DNA from: RDXT01 sp033762375
Lineage (GTDB): Bacteria; Bacteroidota; Bacteroidia; J057
Length of the DNA stretch: 64,000 bases
Direction of reading: 5' to 3'
Assembly (NCBI GenBank): GCA_033762375.1
Contig: JANRLQ010000026.1
Span: 62,001 to 126,000, forward strand
In this document: positions 58,122-64,000 of the stretch, in pieces
How positions within the stretch are numbered: the first letter of the stretch is position 1
Layout of the letters: every line of letters begins with the position of its first letter
Notes under the pieces: generated by a model
Seen by the model: only the letters and a program-made list of their open reading frames with translations
The model's database searches: none
What the model was told of the DNA's origin: nothing
Made by a program: the position numbers and the translations under genes

Positions 58122-58898
58122 TCACCGGCCTGCCGCCTGTCTGCGCACATATCGTGCGGAGGCCCACAGCGCCAGGAAGCTCACCACAAGCATCAGCGTA
58201 GAGAGGGCATTGATCTCTGGCGTCACACCCCGCCGGATCATCGAGTAGATATATACTGGCAGGGTGGAGTCTCCCCCGCCTGCCGTGAAGTAGGTGATGA
58301 TAAAGTCATCCACCGACAAACTAAAGGCCAGGGCTGCCCCGGAGAGTATCCCCGGCCGCAACAACGGCCAATAAACCTCCCGCAGGGTCGCCCATACACC
58401 CGCTCCGAGGTCTCGCGCCGCCTCCACCAGCTCATACGGGAAGTGCAGCAGCCGCCCCCGCACCGTCAGCACCACAAACGAAACCTGAAAGGAAATGTGG
58501 GACAGGATAATCGTGGTTTTGCCCAGTCGCGCCTGCAACACTGCATAAAACAGCAACAAGGCTACTGCCATCAGGATGTCCGGGATCACTACCGGGAGAT
58601 ATACCAGGGTCTCCAGCCATCTTTTCCCCCTAAACTGATACCGGTAAAGGCCCCAGGCCAGCAAGGTACCTAACACAGTGGCGACCAGGGTTGAGGTAAG
58701 GGAGACGGTGAGGGTGTTCAGGATAGCGCGCACATGCTCCCGGCTGCTGAAGAGCTCCCCGTACCATCGCAGGGTGAATCCGCTCCACTGCATGGAGAGC
58801 CGGGCATCATTAAAGGAATATATAACCAGCACCAGTACCGGCAGGTACAGAAACAACAGGGTCACCAGAAGGATACTGATACGGCTTGTTCGGTGCAT
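58122..58898 (-). CDS. potC: Spermidine/putrescine ABC transporter permease, PotC-like
   Basis: The protein has 258 residues from the ATG at 58898, with six predicted helices. The permease loop reads YELVEAARDLGAGVWATLRE, then YWPLLRPGILSGAALAFSLS and the PotC-typical VDDFIITYFTAGGGDSTLPV. It is the last gene of a potABC unit, 18 bases after potB. No substrate-binding potD follows, since dnaG converges directly. Confidence 0.9.
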   Translation of the reverse strand: MHRTSRISILLVTLLFLYLPVLVLVIYSFNDARLSMQWSGFTLRWYGELFSSREHVRAILNTLTVSLTSTLVATVLGTLLAWGLYRYQFRGKRWLETLVYLPVVIPDILMAVALLLFYAVLQARLGKTTIILSHISFQVSFVVLTVRGRLLHFPYELVEAARDLGAGVWATLREVYWPLLRPGILSGAALAFSLSVDDFIITYFTAGGGDSTLPVYIYSMIRRGVTPEINALSTLMLVVSFLALWASARYVRRQAAGR

Positions 58899-58916
58899 AA
58901 GCAATTCATTTACAGA

Positions 58917-59759
58917 TTATTGCCAGAGATCAGACGGCCCATCCCGCCGGGAGAACCGCAGCGTCCCGGCAATCAGTGCCATGCAGGTCATGGCCAGGGC
59001 CGCACCCAGCGGCCAGTTTCGCGCCACAAAAAATTGCTCCTGGATCAGTGAGCCGATCATCATAGCGCCTGCGCCCCCCAGCAGGTCCGGGGTAAGAAAC
59101 GAGCCCAGGGCAGGAACCATGACCAGTGTCAGTCCGGCCCGCAGGCCCGCATGGCTCTGTGGCAGGATGACCCGCCAAAAAACCTGCCATCCATTGCCAC
59201 CCAGGTCCCGGGCAGCCTCGATCAGCCGTCCGTCTATTCGCTCCAGGGCTACATACAGCGGCAGGATCATAAATGGCAGGTAGGTATGCACCAGCCCCAG
59301 GATTACGGCTCCCTCCGTAAACAACATCTCGACTGGTGCCTGTGTGATGCCGGCAGCCTGCAGCCAGGTATTCAGTGGTCCTTCCTTGCGGAGCAGGATC
59401 AGCCAGGCGTAGTTTTTGATCAGCAGATTGAGCCAGGCAGGCAGGGTGAGCACAAATATCCATCCCGCCTGATGCCCGGCCGGGAGGCGGGAGAGGGTCC
59501 AGGCTACCGGGTAGGCTATCAGCAAACACAGTACCGTAGTCCAGCCCGCAAGCCGGATGGAGCGCCAGACGATCAGCAGATAATCCGGCTGGGCGAGTGC
59601 CCGGTAATTGTCCCAGGTAAATCCACCCGTTGTCCCGCCATAGGGGCCCGGCTCCAGCAGGCTGTAGCCCGCCACGATCAGCATCGGGATCAGAAAAAAG
59701 ACCCCGAGATAAAGTGCCCCCGGCCCGAGGATCAGCCAGGACTCAGGAATCCGCTTCAT
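58917..59759 (-). CDS. potB: Spermidine/putrescine ABC transporter permease, PotB-like
   Basis: A 280-residue inner-membrane permease with six helices. The EAA loop reads RLIEAARDLGGNGWQVFWRV, then ILPQSHAGLRAGLTLVMVPA. The N-terminus (WLILGPGALYLGVFFLIPML) matches PotB/PotH. The start overlaps the end of potA by 17 bases, indicating translational coupling. Confidence 0.9.
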   Translation of the reverse strand: MKRIPESWLILGPGALYLGVFFLIPMLIVAGYSLLEPGPYGGTTGGFTWDNYRALAQPDYLLIVWRSIRLAGWTTVLCLLIAYPVAWTLSRLPAGHQAGWIFVLTLPAWLNLLIKNYAWLILLRKEGPLNTWLQAAGITQAPVEMLFTEGAVILGLVHTYLPFMILPLYVALERIDGRLIEAARDLGGNGWQVFWRVILPQSHAGLRAGLTLVMVPALGSFLTPDLLGGAGAMMIGSLIQEQFFVARNWPLGAALAMTCMALIAGTLRFSRRDGPSDLWQ

Positions 59760-60810
59760 CGCCAGGAGGTAACAAGGTAATAACAGCAGCAGGAATCGTG
59801 ATCTGCACTTGCTCGCCCGGGGACGGGACCGGCTGTGTGGTAGGCAGGATCACCTGCCACCGGACACCTCCAGCCTCCACCTCACAGGCACGTGTGGCAC
59901 CCAGGTAGCGCACCTGCAGGAGGTTGCCGGTATAGGTATTGTCAGCAGGTACGCTGTCAGGAGCGGTCAGGATGATATGTTCCGGACGTATCAGACAGAG
60001 CCACCGGGCCTCTGCCTGGTCATAGGGGTATCTGAGCGGAGGGACATCGTCTGAAAAAAAGAGCGCCCCGGCACTGGCCCTGACCGGGACCAGGTTAGAC
60101 TCCCCTAGAAAAGACGCAACAAAGGGATGCTGCGGCTGCTCATAGAGCGCAGCCGGGGTGCCCGCCTGGAGCAATCGCCCCTGATACATGACGCCCATCC
60201 GGTCTGAGAGGCTCAGGGCTTCCTGTTGGTCGTGGGTGACGTGGATAAAGGTGATACCTGTTTCCTGCTGAAGCCGTTTGAGCTCGGCCTGCATCTGCCC
60301 CCGGAGGTGTTTGTCCAGGGCTGCCAGTGGCTCGTCGAGCAGGAGCAGGGCTGGCTGGTTGATGATGGCACGGGCCAGCGCCACCCGCTGCTGCTGACCG
60401 CCGGAGAGCTGGCGCGGGTAGCGGGCCTCCAGGCCTTCCAGATCCGTAAGTGCCAGGAGCCGGGCCAGTTCGCGCTTGCGTGTCGCTGGTGCGGCCCTTC
60501 GCATCACCAGCCCAAACACGATGTTTTCGCCCACGGTCAGGTGCGGAAATAACGCGTATTGCTGGAATACCATGTTGACTGGCCGGCGCTGGGGTGGTAC
60601 GGCGCCCAGATCAGCTCCTTCCAGCAACATACGCCCGCTGTCAGGTGTCTCAAACCCCGCCACCATTCGCATAAGGGTGGTTTTGCCGCAGCCAGAAGGA
60701 CCCAGCAAACAAAAATACTCTCCCGTCAGGATGTCCAGGTCCACTCCGGAAACAGCTTCCCGGCCATCAAATCGCTTGGTGAGAGACTGGATAGAAAGTA
60801 ATGCCTTCAT
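59743..60810 (-). CDS. potA: Spermidine/putrescine ABC transporter ATPase, PotA-like
   Basis: A 355-residue ATPase. Walker A GPSGCGKTTLMRM (about 37-49), Q-loop VFQQYALFPHLTV, signature QLSGGQQQRVALARAI, Walker B LLLLDEPLAALD and the switch His in IHVTHDQQEALSL are all present. The C-terminal 110 residues form the TOBE/OB regulatory domain of the PotA group (LCLIRPEHIILT). It energises import of polyamines through the PotB and PotC permeases. First gene of the unit; the periplasmic binding protein is not in the window. Confidence 0.93.
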   Translation of the reverse strand: MKALLSIQSLTKRFDGREAVSGVDLDILTGEYFCLLGPSGCGKTTLMRMVAGFETPDSGRMLLEGADLGAVPPQRRPVNMVFQQYALFPHLTVGENIVFGLVMRRAAPATRKRELARLLALTDLEGLEARYPRQLSGGQQQRVALARAIINQPALLLLDEPLAALDKHLRGQMQAELKRLQQETGITFIHVTHDQQEALSLSDRMGVMYQGRLLQAGTPAALYEQPQHPFVASFLGESNLVPVRASAGALFFSDDVPPLRYPYDQAEARWLCLIRPEHIILTAPDSVPADNTYTGNLLQVRYLGATRACEVEAGGVRWQVILPTTQPVPSPGEQVQITIPAAVITLLPPGDEADS

Positions 60811-60979
60811 CGCCGGGGAAGTTAGGCATTTTACGGAAAGTCATGCCCAATACTGTCCCTGGATGTATGCGTTTTTTTATTCAGATTTTTTTAAAAACAG
60901 GTGTTTTTACGCTAGCCTTATCTAAAAGCAGGATGTATATTTACATTGAAATCAGTTACACCCACTAACACTACACACT

Positions 60980-61660
60980 ATGGGAGTTCCCGTTCAGGCT
61001 AAGACTATCCGGGCCGCAGATCCAGGATTAGGGTTTACCCTACAGTTTGATAGCCCGCCAAACAGCACAGTCCGCGTCGTTGCGAGGATAGCCAATTCTT
61101 ATACCTCCGAGGTGCATGTACTGAACCCCATTAATGATACCACCCTGGTATGTGTTGTCCCCTTTGGTGACAGCAGTTACACACCCGGACAGGCGATCAC
61201 TTTTGAACTGGATATATATGTGCCACACGACGCCAATGACGCATCCACCATCTCGGGGATAGCGATGCAGGATTCTGGCGTATTCCAGTTCGCTTCTAAT
61301 ATCCCCACCCGGATAGAAGATGGCCAAACCCTGGCCTCCGGTGCCATGATCAACTCCCTGGATGGACAGTATGCCGGCATTATGCAGGGAGATGGCAACT
61401 TCTGTGTGTATGCACAGGCAGTGCTTAATGGTTCTTCCAGCCTGCCAAATACTGACTCTACTTACTCACAGGGGCACGCAGGGGCGGTGCTTAAGGTACA
61501 GCGTGGCCGGATTTATATCCAGGACGTAAATGGCAATACGGTTACTTCCAGCCCGCAGATGTCAGACATCATAACTGCTGCGATGGTGATAGACAGCAAT
61601 GGGAATATCTGTCTGCTGCCACCCGGGAGCGATACACCTGTGCCGGTGTCTGTCAGGTAA
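60980..61660 (+). CDS. Lectin-like protein, paralogue 1 (B-lectin-type C-terminus, no signal peptide)
   Basis: A 226-residue protein beginning MGVPVQAKTIRAADPGLGFT, with no export signal. Residues 1-110 form a beta-sandwich-like N-terminal domain. Residues about 112-226 resemble bulb-type mannose-binding lectins: a GQTLASGAMINSLDGQYAGI strand, then IMQGDGNFCVYAQ (Q-x-D-x-N-x-x-x-Y sugar motif, with Cys where Val is usual) and a later VIDSNGNICLLPPG. A closely related gene follows in tandem. Sugar binding is inferred from the motif only. The isolated paralogue pair suggests a recent duplication. Confidence 0.65.
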   Translation: MGVPVQAKTIRAADPGLGFTLQFDSPPNSTVRVVARIANSYTSEVHVLNPINDTTLVCVVPFGDSSYTPGQAITFELDIYVPHDANDASTISGIAMQDSGVFQFASNIPTRIEDGQTLASGAMINSLDGQYAGIMQGDGNFCVYAQAVLNGSSSLPNTDSTYSQGHAGAVLKVQRGRIYIQDVNGNTVTSSPQMSDIITAAMVIDSNGNICLLPPGSDTPVPVSVR

Positions 61661-61664
61661 CAGG

Positions 61665-61687
61665 TCTGTCCCCGGGCAAGGGACAGA
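61665..61687 (+). terminator. Weak hairpin between the lectin-like paralogues
   Basis: An 8-bp stem (TCTGTCCC 61665-61672 with its complement 61680-61687) and 7-base loop, 5 bases after the first stop. No T-run follows, so it may only attenuate or process the transcript. Confidence 0.4.
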
Positions 61688-61828
61688 TCACAGCATCTAC
61701 ATAGTCAGCATCGTGAGGGGGAGGACACAGCGGCATTTGCTGCTGCCATGCTTACTGGCTCCGGCAGGAGACAGAAATGCTAAGGTTCCTTTGTTTTTTA
61801 CATCCAATCACCCTTAACTCACCGCTGT

Positions 61829-62539
61829 ATGATAGGAGTTCCCGTTCAAGCCAAAACCATCAAGGCCGCAGATCCCGGTATCGGCTTTACCCTTGAATTT
61901 GACAGCCCTCTTAATGACACCCTCAAAGCGGTTATTACGCTGACCGACCCGCTATCCCAGCAGTCATACACCAGCGAAGTGACCCTGACAAACGCCATTT
62001 CGGATAAGACACTCGTATTTGTGGTGCCCTTTGGTGATAGCCAATACGCACCCAGCAAGTGGTTGAAGTATGACATTGAACTCTATGCACCCTGCACGGC
62101 AGAATCCTCCTATACGTCACTCAGCGGCGTGGTACTGGGGGAGTCGGGCAGATTTGACTTTTACACCACCGTGCCTGAGCTCATCCAGGATCGGTTATTA
62201 CAGACAGGTGACATGCTCCAGTCTGCCGATGGTACGTATGTAGGGGTATATCAGCAGGACGGTAACTTCTGCGTGTATCCTCAGGTTGCCCAAGACAAAG
62301 ATACCCAGCTACCCGTATTCACCTCCAACTCAGACATTAACCTGCCTACTTACTTCTCTATTGCTCCATACAATGAAGATATGGCATCTGTGCAAATATA
62401 TCAGAGTCCCGCTCCTGGCAAGCTCATAAGCCAGACCCCATTCATCCCAAAGCCGTTTTTAGGCAATATGACCTGGACAATTGATACCTTCGGGCGGCTC
62501 TGTCTGAACTATGGGCCATTAGGCTTCCAGCGTGTCTGA
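61829..62539 (+). CDS. Lectin-like protein, paralogue 2
   Basis: A 236-residue protein starting MIGVPVQAKTIKAADPGIGF, nearly identical to paralogue 1 at the start at both protein and DNA level, then diverging. The N-terminal domain has VVPFGDSQYAPSKWLKYDIE where paralogue 1 has VVPFGDSSYTPGQAITFELD. The lectin-like half has LLQTGDMLQSADGTYVGVYQ followed by QDGNFCVYPQ; the remaining 75 residues differ strongly and lack a second clear sugar motif. No signal peptide. It may be cotranscribed with paralogue 1. Confidence 0.62.
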   Translation: MIGVPVQAKTIKAADPGIGFTLEFDSPLNDTLKAVITLTDPLSQQSYTSEVTLTNAISDKTLVFVVPFGDSQYAPSKWLKYDIELYAPCTAESSYTSLSGVVLGESGRFDFYTTVPELIQDRLLQTGDMLQSADGTYVGVYQQDGNFCVYPQVAQDKDTQLPVFTSNSDINLPTYFSIAPYNEDMASVQIYQSPAPGKLISQTPFIPKPFLGNMTWTIDTFGRLCLNYGPLGFQRV

Positions 62540-62559
62540 CCTGGCTGACCTTATTCATG

Positions 62560-62602
62560 ACGGCCTCAGCAGTTCCTGATCAGCAGGAGCGACTGAGGCC
62601 GT
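62560..62602. terminator. Bidirectional hairpin between convergent genes
   Basis: A 10-bp stem (ACGGCCTCAG 62560-62569 with its complement 62593-62602) whose 23-base loop can fold further. It is followed by ATTATTTA on the plus strand and separates the second lectin-like gene from the cyclase gene. Confidence 0.6.
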
Positions 62603-62607
62603 ATTAT

Positions 62608-64000
62608 TTATGCCAAAAAATACATATCAATAGCCCCTTTGTTTTTGGCTTCAATCTTGCCCCGGTGCAGGCAGGTGACCTGATCCTTTACCCGCTCATA
62701 GGTACTGCCAGAGATGTTGATTTTGCCGGCCTCGCTTTTCTGTTCCATGCGGGCTGCGGTATTGACAGTATCACCCCAGATGTCATAGGCAAATTTTTTC
62801 ATGCCTACGATACCTGCTACTACGGGTCCGGAGTTGAGGCCGACCCTGATCTGAAACAGAGACCGGTTCTGAGGATCTCCCACCCAATGGCAGATGTCGC
62901 GGGCGGCCATTACCGCTTTATATGCATGCTGGGGATCAGCTACCGGCAAGCCAGCAGCGGCCATATAGGCATCACCGATGGTTTTGATTTTTTCCAGCCC
63001 ATGCCTGACGATGATCTCATCAAAAGCCCTGAAACACCGGTCTATCTCGCTCACCAGGGCATGCGGGGTCAGTTGTTCTGACACCTGGGTGAAGGAAACA
63101 AAGTCCGTAAACAGGACGGTTACTTCTTCATACAGGCGTGCATTGGCACGGCCATTTTCTTTGAGCTCGTCGGCGACTTCTGCCGGCAGGATATTGAGGA
63201 GGAGGTCGTCAGACTTTTGTTTTTCGGCACTCAGGAGGCGGTTGGATTTTTTCTGGTTGGTAAAGTTTCGGTAGATAAAAAACAATGCCACCAGCAGGAG
63301 ACAAAAACCAGCTATCAGGGCATTACGCTGGATATTCTGGGCGCGGATGCGGGTCGCCTGGAGGGCTGCCTCCTGTCCCATCGCGGTCAACTGGGCAGCC
63401 TGTAGTTCTTTTTCTTTTTCAGCGAGGCTGAGTTGTTGTTCTTTTTCCTGTTTTTCAGCTTTTTCCTGCAGATAGGCCAGGCGCTGCAAGTCTTTTTCCT
63501 GGTTGCTGAGGGCGAGTTGCTGCTGGCTGAGCCTAAGCTCCTGCTGGCGCTGGGTCACGAGGAGTACCTGCCGCTGGAGTTCGCCTTCTGTGAGTTGTTG
63601 CTGATATTTGTATTCGGTTTCCTTCTTATCAAATTCATACTGAATCTCCCGGCGGGTGATTTGTTTTTTGGTGATTTCGCCCTGGATGCTGTCCCGCAGC
63701 ACGATATAGTTTTTGTAGGCAGTATGTGCCTGTGCGTACTCTCCCAGTATTTCAAAAATATCACTAAGCTCCCGCCAGACATTCTGCTCCAGCGACAGCT
63801 CTCCCAGCTCCTGGCTGATCGCCAGGGCCTGCTGCTGATAAGCCGCCGCCTGGATATATTCGCCCATTTTGAAGCGGACATTGCCGATGTTGCTGAGGTT
63901 AGCGCCCTGGCCGGCCTTACTCTCAATGGTCATAAAGATGGCCAGGGCTTTTTCGAAGTAAGCCAGGGCCTGTCGCAGGTTTCCCCGTTTATTCTCGACA
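62608..64000 (-). CDS. TPR-coupled membrane adenylate/guanylate cyclase (N-terminus beyond window)
   Basis: At least 464 residues, cut at the right edge. The visible N-terminal part has TPR helices (GNLRQALAYFEKALAIF, GNVRFKMGEYIQAAAYQQQA) and a long Gln/Glu-rich coiled coil (QRQQELRLSQQQLALSNQEK). One membrane helix (LIAGFCLLLVALFFIYRNF) follows. The C-terminal class III cyclase domain is preceded by LLLNILPAEVADELKENG and has VTVLFTDFVSFTQ (metal Asp), KTIGDAYMAAAG (substrate-specifying region) and YDIWGDTVNTAARME (transition-state Asn). The active site is complete, so it should make cAMP or cGMP. Such TPR-TM-cyclase proteins are common in Bacteroidota. Confidence 0.9.
   Translation of the reverse strand, partial: VENKRGNLRQALAYFEKALAIFMTIESKAGQGANLSNIGNVRFKMGEYIQAAAYQQQALAISQELGELSLEQNVWRELSDIFEILGEYAQAHTAYKNYIVLRDSIQGEITKKQITRREIQYEFDKKETEYKYQQQLTEGELQRQVLLVTQRQQELRLSQQQLALSNQEKDLQRLAYLQEKAEKQEKEQQLSLAEKEKELQAAQLTAMGQEAALQATRIRAQNIQRNALIAGFCLLLVALFFIYRNFTNQKKSNRLLSAEKQKSDDLLLNILPAEVADELKENGRANARLYEEVTVLFTDFVSFTQVSEQLTPHALVSEIDRCFRAFDEIIVRHGLEKIKTIGDAYMAAAGLPVADPQHAYKAVMAARDICHWVGDPQNRSLFQIRVGLNSGPVVAGIVGMKKFAYDIWGDTVNTAARMEQKSEAGKINISGSTYERVKDQVTCLHRGKIEAKNKGAIDMYFLA

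Overview
The window looks like chromosome of a Bacteroidota bacterium with moderately high GC, possibly from the Saprospiria or a neighbouring environmental lineage; no rRNA is present to settle the placement. The evidence is threefold. Several genes carry Bacteroidota-type promoters (a TTG/TTT element, 19-21 bases, then TAnnTTTG). Two proteins have ends resembling the type IX secretion sorting domain. The primase DnaG has lost its zinc ligands in the way usual for this phylum. No tRNA, rRNA, CRISPR array, transposase or phage gene was recognised. Housekeeping genes dominate (metK, trmB, gyrA, yggS, etfBA, proB, rnz, dnaG), mixed with envelope lipoproteins and phylum-type proteins of unknown function.

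Layout. 0-4 kb: edge of a glycan locus (acyltransferase-like fragment, GT4 glycosyltransferase), a LamG gene stub, a lipoprotein, an outer-membrane barrel and a CYTH enzyme. 4.1-7.2 kb: a lower-GC cassette (AraC regulator, hexapeptide acetyltransferase, alpha/beta hydrolase, cyclophilin-like lipoprotein) bracketed by two copies of a 29-base palindrome. 7.2-14 kb: a DUF4407 membrane protein paired with a cytosolic four-repeat beta-sandwich protein, then metK and trmB. 14-27 kb: gyrA, a TPR protein, a phosphatase, a three-gene amidohydrolase operon in which two members have lost their metal ligands, an orphan nuoK, a gamma carbonic anhydrase, a YeeE/YedE pair and an LVIVD lipoprotein. 27-36 kb: yggS, a YdiJ-like FAD/Fe-S dehydrogenase, etfBA, a DUF151-UVR protein and a fused 2-oxoacid dehydrogenase E1. 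36-46 kb: a repeat-rich T9SS cargo, small secreted proteins, HMG-CoA lyase, proB, an HxlR-controlled oxidoreductase next to a bestrophin remnant, GNAT, AraC and DUF2911 genes. 46-54 kb: a winged-helix/nucleotidyltransferase pair resembling a toxin-antitoxin module, a cNMP-binding multidomain protein, RluA, YgjP, CAP, STAS, RNase Z and YhhQ. 54-64 kb: a helical protein, dnaG, potABC without potD, two tandem lectin-like proteins and a membrane class III nucleotide cyclase cut by the right edge.

Functional links. The YdiJ-like dehydrogenase and ETF probably form an electron-transfer unit. The E1 fusion and HMG-CoA lyase fit branched-chain amino acid breakdown. The cyclase at the right edge and the cNMP-binding protein at 48.8 kb suggest cyclic-nucleotide signalling. 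The most unusual items are the palindrome-bracketed cassette, the amidohydrolase operon with two apparent pseudoenzymes, the nucleotidyltransferase pair with degenerate catalytic residues, the cNMP/degenerate-MinD protein and the tandem signal-less lectin-like pair.
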